From positions 62,001 to 126,000 of the forward strand of contig NZ_VKKG01000003.1 in assembly GCF_007197885.1 (NCBI RefSeq): 64,000 bases of DNA, given 5' to 3'. Shown piece by piece: positions 9,767-18,466 of the stretch. Each line of letters opens with the position of its first letter. Position 1 is the stretch's first letter. The position numbers were made by a program, and so were the translations under genes. Source of the stretch: Tessaracoccus rhinocerotis (lineage in GTDB: Bacteria > Actinomycetota > Actinomycetes > Propionibacteriales > Propionibacteriaceae). A model generated the notes under the pieces. It saw nothing but the letters and a program-made list of their open reading frames with translations. It had not been told where the DNA came from and searched no databases.

Positions 9767-9900
9767 CCAGCGCAACAGTGTTGCGCTGGCCCTCGAGTGC
9801 CGCGCCCAGCGCGACACTCTCGCGCGCGGCCGAACAGCCCTCAGCGCAACAGTGTTGCGGTGGAGCCCGAGTGCCGCGCGGAGCGCGACAGTCTTGCGCA
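9767..9900 (+). repeat. Two tandem copies of a 74-bp unit, each with two short hairpins
   Basis: The gap between the MscS and DUF5318 genes holds two imperfect copies of one unit with a period of 74 bases (9769 aligns with 9843). Each copy holds a hairpin of the type GCGCAAC-AGT-GTTGCGC (9770-9786; in the second copy 9845-9859 with a 6-bp stem), then a CTCGAGTGCCGCGC-like spacer, then a second hairpin of the type GCGCGA...TCGCGC (9809-9825) or its degenerate partner GCGC...GCGC (9884-9899). No coding potential is apparent. It may be a terminator, an mRNA-stabilising element or a REP-like repeat. Confidence 0.75.
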
Positions 9901-9974
9901 GGGCCCGACCGCTCGGAGGCGACGGTGGACCGCCCGTTGGGGCGAATCAGCGCCCCTGTGCTTGCGTGCGCGTT

Positions 9975-9980
9975 TAGTCT
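9975..9980 (+). promoter_or_regulatory. Putative -10 element for leaderless DUF5318 transcript
   Basis: TAGTCT lies 7 bases before the ATG at 9988, with no ribosome binding site between them. Confidence 0.5.
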
Positions 9981-9987
9981 TGACGTG

Positions 9988-10404
9988 ATGTGGTCCAAAC
10001 GGCAGGAAGTTGACTACGCGCTGCAGCGGCGGGCGACGCTCGAGGCGGCGCGTAGGCCGTCGCGCGTCATGGGGCCCGACGTCTGCGACGCCGACCCGCT
10101 CCTGGTCCGTGCCGCGCTGCACCACGGGGAGGAATCCAGCGTCGGATGCCCCATGTGCAGCCACGCGCCACTGATCAACCTGAATTATGTCTTCGGTGAG
10201 CAACTCGGCCAGTACTCCGGGCGGATCAAGTCCACGAAGGAACTGGAAGAGATGCAGGACGAGTACGGCGAGTTCAAGGTGTGCGTCGTCGAGGTCTGCA
10301 CCGAATGTGGGTGGAACCACATGATCAAGGCATACCTGCTGGGCGACGGGCGCAAGCGCAAGCCGCCACGCAGACGGAAGACGGTTGAGGACATCTATGG
10401 CTGA
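9988..10404 (+). CDS. DUF5318 family zinc-ribbon-like protein
   Basis: Small protein of 138 residues matching the actinobacterial DUF5318 family of unknown function. Two CxxC knuckles, GCPMCSHAPL and VCTECGWNH, probably bind one zinc ion. The C-terminus is basic (RKRKPPRRRKTVED). The start ATG 9988 follows a TAGTCT hexamer by 7 bases. The stop codon overlaps the start of the next gene (ATGGCTGA at 10397-10404), so the penicillin-binding protein is translationally coupled to it. The DUF5318/PBP/GT87 order is conserved in many actinobacteria. Confidence 0.85.
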   Translation: MWSKRQEVDYALQRRATLEAARRPSRVMGPDVCDADPLLVRAALHHGEESSVGCPMCSHAPLINLNYVFGEQLGQYSGRIKSTKELEEMQDEYGEFKVCVVEVCTECGWNHMIKAYLLGDGRKRKPPRRRKTVEDIYG

Positions 10405-12778
10405 ACGCAAGACCCCGACGCGGGCTGCGAAGAAGTCGAGCGGCAAGAAGACGAACCCGAGGGCGGCCACGGCCGGGAAGAAGCCCGTGCGTGGTTCCGC
10501 CAAGCGGGGGAGCAAGAAGTCGAACGCGCGCAAGATCTGGGGCCGCGTCGGCATCGTCGGCCTGGTGGCTGTTCTCCTGTTCGGGCTCACCGGACTTGGC
10601 GGCTTCCTGCTGCTCTACGCGACGACGGACCTCCCGGACCCGAACGAGGACTTCACCACCAACACGACCTTCATCTACTACAACGACGGTCGCAACCAGC
10701 TGGGCTCGCTCGCGGTCCAGAACCGCGTCACCATGGACTTCGCCGACATGCCGCAGGTCATGAAGGACGCCGTCGTGGCTGCGGAGAACCGGACCTTCTG
10801 GGAGGATCCCGGCTTCTCCGTGAGCGGCATCGCGCGAGCGATGTGGAACATCGTGCGCGGTGGTGAGATCCAGGGCGGCGGCTCGACGATCACCCAGCAG
10901 TACATCAAGGTCATGTACCTGACGTCCGAGCGGACGTTCTCCCGCAAGGTCCGGGAACTGGTCCTGGCCGTGAAGATGGGCCGTGAGGTGACCAAGGAGG
11001 AGATCCTCGAGGGCTACCTGAACACCATCTACTTCGGCCGCGGCGCCTACGGCATCCAAGCCGCGGCGAAGTCGTTCTTCCTCAAGCCGGCCGAGGAGCT
11101 CACCGTCCAGGAGGCGGCCGCGCTGGCGGCCATCCTGAACAACCCGGCAGGGTTCAACCCCTCCGGCGGGGAGGAGAAGGTCGAGCGCCTGCGCGGCCGC
11201 TACAACTACGTGCTCGGCGGCATGCTCGAGATGGGCACCATCACCCAGGCCGAGTACGACGCCTCCGTCGACAAGCTCCCCGAGTTCCCGGAGGTACCAG
11301 TCAACAACCGCTACGGCGGCCCCAAGGGCTTCCTGATCTCCATGGTCGAGGACGAGATGGCAGAGATCGGTTTCACCGACGCGCAGATCTCCGGCGGCGG
11401 GCTCAAGATCGTCACCACCCTGGACAAGGGCATGCAGGCCGCGGCCACCACCGTCGCGCAGGAGCACACCAGGCTGGCTGCCGAGGAGTCCACCGAGGAG
11501 GTCAGCGCCTCCGACCTCCACATCGCGCTGTCCTCCGTCGACAACTACACCGGCGGGATCCTCTCGCTCTACGGCGGCCCGGACTACGTCTCCAACTCGC
11601 GCAACTGGGCCACCACCGCCAGACCTGCGGCCTCGACGTACAAGGCCTTCGCCGCCGTCGCGGGTCTCCGCCACGGGTTCTCGCTGGACAGCGTCCTCAA
11701 CGGCGACACGTTCACACCCACCGGTGACACCCAGACCATCAACAACCAGAACCAGCAGCAGTACGGGCCGGTCACCCTGCGCAAGGCCATCGCCGACTCC
11801 ATCAACACCGCCTTCGTCGACATGACCCAGCAGATCCCCGACGGCCCGAACGAGGTCATCAAGGCCGCCAACGACGCCGGGGCCCCGACGGGCGCGGGCT
11901 GGGACGCGCACAACCGCATCGCGCTCGGCTTCGCCGAGGTCAGCCCGGTGAACATGGCCAACTCGTACGCGACCCTGGCCGACGAGGGCAAGCGCAAGGA
12001 CACCCACATCGTGCTGCGGGTGGAGGACCGCTTCGGAGAGGTGCTCTACGAGGCGCCGGAGGCCCCCGAGCAGACCATCGAGCCCAACGTCGCCGCCAAC
12101 GTGACCGACGCCCTCACCAGCGTCGTGCAGGAGGGCACCGGACGCAAGGCGTCCGACCTCGGGCGGCCGGTGGCCGGCAAGACGGGCACCAACGGCATCG
12201 AGGAGACCATCACCTCGGCGTGGTTCGTGGGCTACACCCGCCAGATCTCCACCGCCGTGATGTACGTGGCCGGGGACGGCGGCAACGGCGACCTGGTGCC
12301 GTTCAAGCGGCCGGGCGACCGCACCTTCTTCGCCTCCAGCTACCCGCTGATGACGTGGGTGGACTACATGCAGCAGGCCACCGAGGGCATGGAGGTGCTC
12401 GACTTCGCCGAGCCCGAGGAGATGGACGGCCGCGACGAGGAGCCCACGAGCACGCCCACCACCGAGGAGCCAGAGCCCTCGCCGTCGGAGTCCCCGACGC
12501 CGACGGAGACGCCCACGCCGTCCCAGACGCCCTCTCCCACGCCGACGCCCACCCCGACGCCCACGCCCACCCAGAGCCAGCCGCCCACGCAGGAGCCCAG
12601 CCAGGAGCCGACGCCGGAGCAGCCCACCTCGGAGCCGGAGCCGGAGCCCACCTCGGCGCCGCCGGAGCCCACCGACGAACCCGAGGAGCCCGACGCCACC
12701 AGCCAGCCGGGGCAGGGCTCCAGCGGGGTGCCCGGGCAGGAGGCCAGCCGCCCGCCCGCCACACCCGGGGACGGCTAG
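10397..12778 (+). CDS. Class A penicillin-binding protein (transglycosylase/transpeptidase)
   Basis: Bifunctional peptidoglycan synthase of 793 residues. A basic N-terminal cytoplasmic segment (about 50 residues) precedes one membrane anchor (VGIVGLVAVLLFGLTGLGGF). The GT51 glycosyltransferase domain follows, with AAENRTFWEDPGFS (catalytic Glu near 128) and GGSTITQQYIK. The transpeptidase domain has all three motifs: STYK (Ser near 413), SIN (near 468) and KTGT (near 594). After about residue 660 comes a PT/PS/PE-rich tail of about 130 residues, resembling the tail on the M23 peptidase. ATG 10397 overlaps the DUF5318 stop and has GAGG at 10387-10390. Confidence 0.95.
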   Translation: MAERKTPTRAAKKSSGKKTNPRAATAGKKPVRGSAKRGSKKSNARKIWGRVGIVGLVAVLLFGLTGLGGFLLLYATTDLPDPNEDFTTNTTFIYYNDGRNQLGSLAVQNRVTMDFADMPQVMKDAVVAAENRTFWEDPGFSVSGIARAMWNIVRGGEIQGGGSTITQQYIKVMYLTSERTFSRKVRELVLAVKMGREVTKEEILEGYLNTIYFGRGAYGIQAAAKSFFLKPAEELTVQEAAALAAILNNPAGFNPSGGEEKVERLRGRYNYVLGGMLEMGTITQAEYDASVDKLPEFPEVPVNNRYGGPKGFLISMVEDEMAEIGFTDAQISGGGLKIVTTLDKGMQAAATTVAQEHTRLAAEESTEEVSASDLHIALSSVDNYTGGILSLYGGPDYVSNSRNWATTARPAASTYKAFAAVAGLRHGFSLDSVLNGDTFTPTGDTQTINNQNQQQYGPVTLRKAIADSINTAFVDMTQQIPDGPNEVIKAANDAGAPTGAGWDAHNRIALGFAEVSPVNMANSYATLADEGKRKDTHIVLRVEDRFGEVLYEAPEAPEQTIEPNVAANVTDALTSVVQEGTGRKASDLGRPVAGKTGTNGIEETITSAWFVGYTRQISTAVMYVAGDGGNGDLVPFKRPGDRTFFASSYPLMTWVDYMQQATEGMEVLDFAEPEEMDGRDEEPTSTPTTEEPEPSPSESPTPTETPTPSQTPSPTPTPTPTPTPTQSQPPTQEPSQEPTPEQPTSEPEPEPTSAPPEPTDEPEEPDATSQPGQGSSGVPGQEASRPPATPGDG

Positions 12779-12805
12779 GGCCCGGCGTCGGGACTGCGCA
12801 ACCCT

Positions 12806-12831
12806 GGGCGGGTGCGCGGTCCGCGCCGCCC
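12806..12831 (+). terminator. GC-rich hairpin after PBP gene
   Basis: GGGCGG..GCGC pairs with GCGC..CGCCC around a GGTCC loop in the 73-base gap between the PBP and GT87 genes. There is no T-tract, so termination is only possible. Confidence 0.35.
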
Positions 12832-12839
12832 CTGACGGC

Positions 12840-12845
12840 TAGGGT
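12840..12845 (+). promoter_or_regulatory. Putative -10 element for leaderless GT87 transcript
   Basis: TAGGGT stands 6 bases before the GTG at 12852; no ribosome binding site is present in the gap. Confidence 0.5.
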
Positions 12846-12851
12846 GTTCCC

Positions 12852-14231
12852 GTGAAGAACGCGTTGCTCCCGGCCTTCGGCGGCCCCATGGGCAAGCACG
12901 CCCGCGCCGCAGGACGCTGGTTCAACCCGCTGCCCTGGACCATCCTGACGGCCGCCCTGGCGTTCGCCGTGCTGGCCGTGCGGCAGGTCCCCTGCATCCA
13001 GACCGACGCCACCAACCCCATCAACGCATTCATCCGGCTCTGCTACTCCGACATCCCGCTGATGTACACGGGGCAGGGGTTCGGGCTGGGCACCCCGCCC
13101 TTCGGCGGTGACGGCGGCATGCTGTTCCCGCCCGTCCTGGGCGTGCTGGTGCTCGCCACGGTGCGCATCTCCGCGGCGCTCGGCGCAGACATCCGAGCCG
13201 ACGCCGACGTCCAGGTCCAGCTCGACGGTGCCCAGATCTTCTTCGCCGTGAACGCCGTCATGCTGTTCGCCTTCTTCCTCGCGTGGGTCATCTCCACCGC
13301 GATGATGGGCCGCGGCTCGTGCAACGGGAAGTACCGCACCTGGGACGGCATGCTGATCGCGGCCGCGCCCGTGGTGTTTGCCTCCGGCCTGGTCCACTGG
13401 GACATCCTGCCCATCGCGCTCACCGCCGTCGGACTGCTCCAGTTCGCGCAGCGCCGCGTCCTCGAGGCGGGCATCGTCCTCGGGCTCGCTGCCTCGGCCG
13501 GCACCATGCCGATGATCGTCATCCTCGCCGTCGCGGTGTGCATCGGCCTGCGCGGCACCTGGGCCCAGCAGGCGCTGTTCCTGTTGCCGGCCGTCCTGAC
13601 CTGGGTGGTGGTGCACGTCCCGCTCGTGCTCACCGACGTGGACAAGGTCATCTCGTTCTACCAGAACCAGGTCGGGGGCGAGTCCTCCTACGGCTCGCTG
13701 TGGTACCTGCTGCAGCTCACCGGCTGGAACGTCCGGGCGGCCGGCTACCTCGGTTTCATGCTGCTGCTGTTCCTGCTGGCGGTACTGGTGACCTGGCTCT
13801 ACGTCAGCAAGCGACGTCCGCGCGTCGGCACCGTGGTGGCCATCTTCGTGTTCTTGTGCGCCATGCTCGGCGCGGCCTACTCGCCGCAGACCGGGCTGTG
13901 GCTGTTGTTCGCCCTGGTGCTGGCACGCCCGGCCGGGCCGGAGTACATCGTCTTCAGCGTCGCGCAGGTGGGCTACTACCTGGCGATCTGGGGCTGGCTG
14001 TCGGGGCACCTGACATCGGCCAAGACCGGCCCAGAGATGCTCTACTTCCTGGCCCTCGGGCTGCGGCTCGCGGTGGACCTGTGGCTGGTGGTGCTGTTCC
14101 TGCGCGACGTCGTGCGCCCCGCCGACGACCCCCTCCGCGCGCCCGACCACAGCGACCCCATCGGCGGGGTGCTTGCCGACGGCGAGGAGCTGGAGCGCCT
14201 CGACGACGAGGGCTTGGTCGCGGCTGCCTGA
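12852..14231 (+). CDS. GT87-like integral membrane glycosyltransferase
   Basis: Polytopic membrane protein of 459 residues with about ten hydrophobic segments, for example LPWTILTAALAFAVLAV and a run of helices after residue 200. The composition, length and location downstream of a DUF5318/class A PBP pair match the glycosyltransferase 87 (polyprenol-phosphate mannosyltransferase-like) protein found at this locus in actinobacteria, where rpsF usually follows; here a catalase operon follows instead. I cannot point to catalytic residues, so the substrate is unknown; a polyprenol-linked sugar donor is the family expectation. The GTG start follows TAGGGT by 6 bases. The C-terminal 40 residues are acidic and cytoplasmic. 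Confidence 0.65.
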   Translation: MKNALLPAFGGPMGKHARAAGRWFNPLPWTILTAALAFAVLAVRQVPCIQTDATNPINAFIRLCYSDIPLMYTGQGFGLGTPPFGGDGGMLFPPVLGVLVLATVRISAALGADIRADADVQVQLDGAQIFFAVNAVMLFAFFLAWVISTAMMGRGSCNGKYRTWDGMLIAAAPVVFASGLVHWDILPIALTAVGLLQFAQRRVLEAGIVLGLAASAGTMPMIVILAVAVCIGLRGTWAQQALFLLPAVLTWVVVHVPLVLTDVDKVISFYQNQVGGESSYGSLWYLLQLTGWNVRAAGYLGFMLLLFLLAVLVTWLYVSKRRPRVGTVVAIFVFLCAMLGAAYSPQTGLWLLFALVLARPAGPEYIVFSVAQVGYYLAIWGWLSGHLTSAKTGPEMLYFLALGLRLAVDLWLVVLFLRDVVRPADDPLRAPDHSDPIGGVLADGEELERLDDEGLVAAA

Positions 14232-14242
14232 CCGACGACAAA

Positions 14243-14268
14243 AGGGGCCCCGGTCGCCCGGGGCCCCT
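14243..14268. terminator. Bidirectional terminator between GT87 and catalase genes
   Basis: A perfect 11-bp stem (AGGGGCCCCGG with CCGGGGCCCCT) around a TCGC loop lies between two convergent genes. AAAA on the left gives a short U-run for the minus-strand transcript. Confidence 0.8.
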
Positions 14269-14286
14269 CCTTCGAATCGCGAGCCG

Positions 14287-15750
14287 TCAGGCGGCGTCGG
14301 CCTCGGCGTTGACACGCTCACGGAGCGCGGCGCCGAGATCGACGTCGACGGCGGTCCAGTACTGGAAGAAGTTCTCCAGCACGACGTCGTTCTCGATGGC
14401 CTCGCCCTGGCCGGTGAGGGTGTCGATGAAGCGCGCACGCCCTTCGTCGGTGAACACCTCGCGGTAGAGCGTCCCGGCCTGGCCGAAGTCGTCGTCCTCG
14501 GCGTGCAGGGTGTAGGCGGAGCGCACCAGGTCGCCGTCGGTCTCCCACGACGTCTCGATGGCGCCGGTCTCGTCGGACCAGGACTCACCGAAGGAGTTCG
14601 GGGCGTAGACCGGGGCGGCGCCGCGGTGATCGTAGGTCATGTTGCCCTCGAAGTTGTAGGACTTGACCTCGTTGATCGGCTTGTTCACGGGCAGCTGCTG
14701 GAAGTTGGTGCCGATGCGGTAGCGCTGCGCGTCGGCGTAGGCGAAGTTGCGGCCCAGCAGCATCTTGTCCGGGCTCATGCCCATGCCGGGGACCATGTTT
14801 GCCGGGGAGAACGCCGCCTGCTCGATCTGGGCGAAGAAGTTGGTGGGGTTCTCGTTCAGCGTGAGGGTGCCCACCTTGATGCGGGGGTAGTCCTTCTTCG
14901 AGATCGTCTTGGTGAGGTCGAAGATGTTGAAGCGGTAGTCCTTCGCCTCGGCGTAGGGGACCACCTGCACGTAGAGGTCCCACTTGGGGAAGTTGCCCTC
15001 GGCGATGTTGTCGAACAGGTCGCGACGGTGGTGCTCCGCATCGAGGCCGGCCAGCTTGTCGGCCTCGTCGGCGGTGAAGTTCTCGACGCCCTGCTGGGAG
15101 ATGAAGTGGTATGCCACCCAGAACTTCTCGCCCTGCGCGTTGACCCACATGTAGGTGTGCGAGCCGTAGCCGTTCATGTGGCGCCACGACGTCGGCAGGC
15201 CACGGTCACCCATCACGTAGGTCACCTGGTGGGCGGACTCGGGGTTCTGGGTCCAGAAGTCCCACTGCATCGTGGCGTCGCGCAGGCCGGAGTCGGGGAG
15301 GCGCTTCTGTGAACGGATGAAGTGGGGGAACTTCATCGGGTCACGCAGGAAGAACACGGGGGTGTTGTTGCCGACGAGGTCGAAGTTGCCCTCCTCGGTG
15401 TAGAACTTGATGGCGAAGCCGCGCACGTCGCGCCAGGTGTCGGGGGAGCCGAGCTCGCCCGCGACCGTGGAGAAGCGCTGGAGGACGCGGGTCTTCGCAC
15501 CGGGCTGGAAGACGGCCGCCTTGGTGTAGGCCGAGACGTCCTCGGTGACCTCGAACTCGCCGAAGGCGCCAGCGCCCTTGGCGTGCGGGCGACGCTCCGG
15601 CACGTTCATGCGGTTGAAGTGCTGCAGCGTCTCGACCAGGTGGTGGTCGTGCAGGACGATCGGACCGTTCGCGCCGACCGACAGGGAGTTGCGGTCACTG
15701 ACGGCGGGAATGCCGGCCTGGGTGGTGGAGCCGGTGTGGGGGTTGGTCAC
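14287..15750 (-). CDS. Heme catalase (monofunctional, clade 3-like)
   Basis: Enzyme of 487 residues that dismutates hydrogen peroxide in the cytoplasm. The catalytic His is in RRPHAKGAG (H56), the distal Asn in VGNNTPVFF (about 128-129), and the proximal heme-ligand Tyr in [14 protein letters not shown] (near residue 340). It has the short length of small-subunit catalases. GTG 15750 is the start. It lies 45 bases downstream of the Fur-family gene on the same strand, so the two are probably one operon controlled by the palindrome before fur. It ends at a strong bidirectional hairpin. Confidence 0.95.
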   Translation of the reverse strand: MTNPHTGSTTQAGIPAVSDRNSLSVGANGPIVLHDHHLVETLQHFNRMNVPERRPHAKGAGAFGEFEVTEDVSAYTKAAVFQPGAKTRVLQRFSTVAGELGSPDTWRDVRGFAIKFYTEEGNFDLVGNNTPVFFLRDPMKFPHFIRSQKRLPDSGLRDATMQWDFWTQNPESAHQVTYVMGDRGLPTSWRHMNGYGSHTYMWVNAQGEKFWVAYHFISQQGVENFTADEADKLAGLDAEHHRRDLFDNIAEGNFPKWDLYVQVVPYAEAKDYRFNIFDLTKTISKKDYPRIKVGTLTLNENPTNFFAQIEQAAFSPANMVPGMGMSPDKMLLGRNFAYADAQRYRIGTNFQQLPVNKPINEVKSYNFEGNMTYDHRGAAPVYAPNSFGESWSDETGAIETSWETDGDLVRSAYTLHAEDDDFGQAGTLYREVFTDEGRARFIDTLTGQGEAIENDVVLENFFQYWTAVDVDLGAALRERVNAEADAA

Positions 15751-15795
15751 GTTGCTCGCTTTCTGTTGTGGTTCGACTGTTGTGGGTACAGCGAT

Positions 15796-16242
15796 TCAGG
15801 GGGCCGGGTTCTCCCGGCACGCGCGGCACACGCCGCGGTAGAGGACATCGGCGACGGCGATGTCCATGTCGTGCGTCTGGCTGGGGTGCAGGCACGGGGC
15901 CTCCCCGACGGCGCAGGCGACGTCCTCGACGCGGCCGCACACGGTGCACACGACGTGGTGGTGGTTGTCCCGCAGGTTCAGCTCGTAGCGGCTGGGGTGG
16001 CCGGGCAGGTCGAGCCGGGTGATGATGCCCGCTCGCAGGAGGTCCGCCACGACGAGGTAGACGGCCTGGAAGCTGACCTTGGGCAGCCCGCCCTCGAGGG
16101 AGGTGACGATATGGTCCACCGTCGCGTGCTTGTGGTCTGCCAGGGACTGCAGCGCCGCGACCCGTTGGCGCGTGACGCGCAGACCAGCGTTCCGGAGGAG
16201 CGCGGTGGCTTCCTCCGGGCTGAGCGTCACGGTTGCGGGCAT
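15796..16242 (-). CDS. Fur/PerR-family peroxide-responsive repressor
   Basis: Transcription factor of 148 residues. The winged-helix region contains LRVTRQRVAALQSLADHKHATVD (about residues 20-42), and the metal-sensing half contains DNHHHVVCTVCGRVED and the C-terminal CRAC motif; the two CxxC pairs would hold structural zinc. Because it directly precedes a catalase gene, a peroxide sensor (CatR/FurA/PerR type) is more likely than an iron regulator. ATG 16242 is only 13 bases from a long palindrome that is probably its own operator. Upstream continuation of the same frame is antisense sequence and is ignored. Confidence 0.88.
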   Translation of the reverse strand: MPATVTLSPEEATALLRNAGLRVTRQRVAALQSLADHKHATVDHIVTSLEGGLPKVSFQAVYLVVADLLRAGIITRLDLPGHPSRYELNLRDNHHHVVCTVCGRVEDVACAVGEAPCLHPSQTHDMDIAVADVLYRGVCRACRENPAP

Positions 16243-16255
16243 GTCGCCCACAGTA

Positions 16256-16288
16256 CCCGCTTTTCTTGAATGATTCAAAGAAAGCGGG
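16256..16288. promoter_or_regulatory. 33-bp palindrome, probable Fur/PerR-type operator
   Basis: CCCGCTTT-TCTTGAAT-G-ATTCAAAG-AAAGCGGG is an inverted repeat with one mismatched pair around a central base. The core TTGAATGATTCAA is a perfect 6-1-6 box resembling PerR/Fur boxes (AATnATT core). It lies directly upstream of the Fur-family start codon. It also begins 4 bases after the stop of the racemase-like gene, so it could double as a terminator for that transcript. Confidence 0.65.
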
Positions 16289-16292
16289 GTTT

Positions 16293-17324
16293 TCACCTCT
16301 GGCCGAGGACGACCTCGTCGAAGCGCGTGGTGGTCATGCGGCAGGTGACGGGGACCTCGTCGCCCACCTCCACGCGGGGGCGGCGGCCGGCTACGAAGAG
16401 CATCGACGAGTGCATGTGCGGCGGCTCCGCGAACGGGCGCTTGCGGCCGCCGACGGTGAACGGGGACAGGGCGTTGCCCGCGGCCCTCATCACGCCATCG
16501 GCGATGGTGTTGATCCGCTGCCGCAGCGAGCGCTGGGGGACCGGGGCGGCCAGCGCGATGCCGTGGGCCGTGCCACCGCTGGTGACGACTATGAAGCCGT
16601 CGCGCGGGGCCCTGGCCTGGTGGTAGCCAAGCCGGTCGCCGCGCTTGACGGGGTGGACGTCCAGCACGGTCGCGGTGGTCGCGAGGACCTCCGGCGCGCC
16701 CAGCCACAGCCTGGTGCCGACCCTCATCCGGGTCTCCACCGGCATCTCGGTGGAGAACGCCGCGTAATCGGCGACGCTCAGGTGCGAGACCCAGACCGGC
16801 GCGTGCTGGTGGGCCAGCGCGGCGCGGGCCAGCGCCGTCGCCTCCTCCAGGGAGCCGTTCGCGGGCAGGTGGACGGCCCAGCCCTCGAGCGCCAGACCGG
16901 CGGTCACGACGTGGTCCAGGTCTGCGGCCCGCAGGCCGTGGCGGTGCATCGTGGTGTCCAGTTCCAGGATGATGCGGGCGCGCTGGTGGGACTGCCGGAG
17001 CTGGTCCAGGTCGCGGGTGCGGGAGACTGTGCTGATGACGTGCTCGTCCTCGAGCAGGCTGGTGGCCAGCGGGTCCGCCGGCCGCCACGGGTTCAGCACC
17101 ACGACGTCGCGGCTCCAGCCTGCGAGCCGGACGGGCAGCACCTCATGGGCGGTCCCGACGGCGATTGCGTCGACGCCCAGCGCGACGGCCTCGCGGGCGC
17201 AGTTCTCGAGGCCGAAGCCGTAGCCATTGCCCTTGGCAACGGGCACCAGGCCCGGCACCTGCTCGAGCAGGCTGCGGTGGTGGCTGCGCCAGGCGTCGGC
17301 GTCCACGTTCAGGCGGAGGGTCAT
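16293..17324 (-). CDS. Alanine racemase-fold (type III PLP) protein
   Basis: Protein of 343 residues with the N-terminal PLP-binding barrel of alanine racemases. The lysine that would carry PLP is K31 in PVAKGNGYGFG, equivalent to the KADAYGHG motif. Further barrel elements are visible (ILELDTTMHRHG, GWAVHLPANG). I could not identify the C-terminal catalytic tyrosine of true Alr, so racemase activity is uncertain; a D-amino-acid or wall-related PLP function is possible. The ATG is one base after the FemX stop codon, so the two are translationally coupled. That pairing suggests a role in supplying or modifying cross-bridge amino acids. Confidence 0.7.
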   Translation of the reverse strand: MTLRLNVDADAWRSHHRSLLEQVPGLVPVAKGNGYGFGLENCAREAVALGVDAIAVGTAHEVLPVRLAGWSRDVVVLNPWRPADPLATSLLEDEHVISTVSRTRDLDQLRQSHQRARIILELDTTMHRHGLRAADLDHVVTAGLALEGWAVHLPANGSLEEATALARAALAHQHAPVWVSHLSVADYAAFSTEMPVETRMRVGTRLWLGAPEVLATTATVLDVHPVKRGDRLGYHQARAPRDGFIVVTSGGTAHGIALAAPVPQRSLRQRINTIADGVMRAAGNALSPFTVGGRKRPFAEPPHMHSSMLFVAGRRPRVEVGDEVPVTCRMTTTRFDEVVLGQR

Positions 17325-17325
17325 G

Positions 17326-18453
17326 TCAGCGCCTCTTCATGTACTGGTCGAAGGCGAGGTAGAGGACCGGGTTGATCGGCTTGTCCCACTCCCCGAGGTA
17401 GGCCACGGCCTCGCCGCCGGTGCCCACCTTGAACTGGATCAGCCCGATCTCCGGATCGTCGGCACCGACGCCCTCGGTGATGCCGCGCAGGTCGTAGACC
17501 GCGCACCCGGCCGCGGCAGCGTCGCGGATCATCTGCCACTGCACGGCGTTGGAGCCCCGGACGTCGCGCTTGGCGGTGGTGGAGGCGCCGTAGGAGTACC
17601 AGGAGTGCTCGCCGACCACGATCATGGTGGTCGCGGCCACGAGGTCGCCCTCGTGTTCGGCCAGGTAGACGCGCATCCGCTCCGGGTCCTCGGCGTTGAG
17701 CGCGTCCCACATGGTCTCGAAGTAGCTGAGGGCGCGGCCGGTGAAGCCGTCGCGCTCGGCGGTTTCCAGGTAGATCTCGTGGAAGCGGGCGAGATCGTCG
17801 CGGGTCCCGCGCCGGACCTCGACGCCGGACTTGGCGGCCTTCTTGATGTTGCGCCGCCACAGCTGGTTCATGCCCTTGAGGAGTTCATCCTCGGACTTGG
17901 GGCTGCCGTCGGCGTGGCGCAGCGGGAGCTGGAAGTTGAACTTGGGCTGCCCTGCGGAGAAGCCCTCGTCGCCGGAGACGGGGCGCCAGTGGAGGTGCTG
18001 CAGCTGCCGCAGCCAGCGGGTGCCTGCGAGGGAGGTCTCGTCGGCCTCGACCTGCGAGAGCCGGGTGACCTGCTCGTCGGCGATCGCCTGCTTGATGGTG
18101 GCCGGACCCCAGGCGTGGTGCCTCAGCGCCGGACCGATCCGGACGGCGAACGCCTTCGCGGTCCTCGCGTACCCCACCAGGGCGTCGAGCTGCTCCTCGA
18201 TGTCGGTGCGCTCCCAGTCCAGGACGGGGCCCTCGGGGAGGTAGGCGAGATAGCGCTTCAGCTTGGGCAGCTGCCGGTATAGCACCAGTCCGACCCCGAT
18301 CAGTGCCGTCCCGTCGAACCAGCCGAGGGACTCGCCGCGCCACTCGGACTTCACGCTCGCCCAGGCCGGGGTCTGCAGGAACGATGCCGAGCCGCGCTCC
18401 GCGATGAACGCGAGATGCTGCTCCGCGGTGATGGGCCGTACGTCGATAGTCAC
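17326..18453 (-). CDS. FemX/FemAB-type peptidoglycan bridge aminoacyltransferase
   Basis: Soluble enzyme of 375 residues with the duplicated GNAT folds of FemABX proteins, which transfer amino acids from aminoacyl-tRNA to the lipid II stem peptide. Recognisable pieces are ASFLQTPAWASVKSEW near the N-terminus, LPEGPVLDW, LWRRNIKKAAKSGVEV, and the C-terminal YDLRGITEGVG...GLIQFKVGTGGE block. GTG 18453 is chosen because TAGGTT lies 7 bases upstream (leaderless) and GGGGGA is adjacent; longer frames to 18609 add low-complexity sequence with no homology I recognise. It is coupled to the racemase-like gene. Confidence 0.88.
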   Translation of the reverse strand: MTIDVRPITAEQHLAFIAERGSASFLQTPAWASVKSEWRGESLGWFDGTALIGVGLVLYRQLPKLKRYLAYLPEGPVLDWERTDIEEQLDALVGYARTAKAFAVRIGPALRHHAWGPATIKQAIADEQVTRLSQVEADETSLAGTRWLRQLQHLHWRPVSGDEGFSAGQPKFNFQLPLRHADGSPKSEDELLKGMNQLWRRNIKKAAKSGVEVRRGTRDDLARFHEIYLETAERDGFTGRALSYFETMWDALNAEDPERMRVYLAEHEGDLVAATTMIVVGEHSWYSYGASTTAKRDVRGSNAVQWQMIRDAAAAGCAVYDLRGITEGVGADDPEIGLIQFKVGTGGEAVAYLGEWDKPINPVLYLAFDQYMKRR

Positions 18454-18460
18454 GTCCCCC

Positions 18461-18466
18461 AACCTA
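18461..18466 (-). promoter_or_regulatory. Putative -10 element for the FemX/racemase operon
   Basis: TAGGTT on the minus strand ends 7 bases before the GTG at 18453. Confidence 0.45.
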
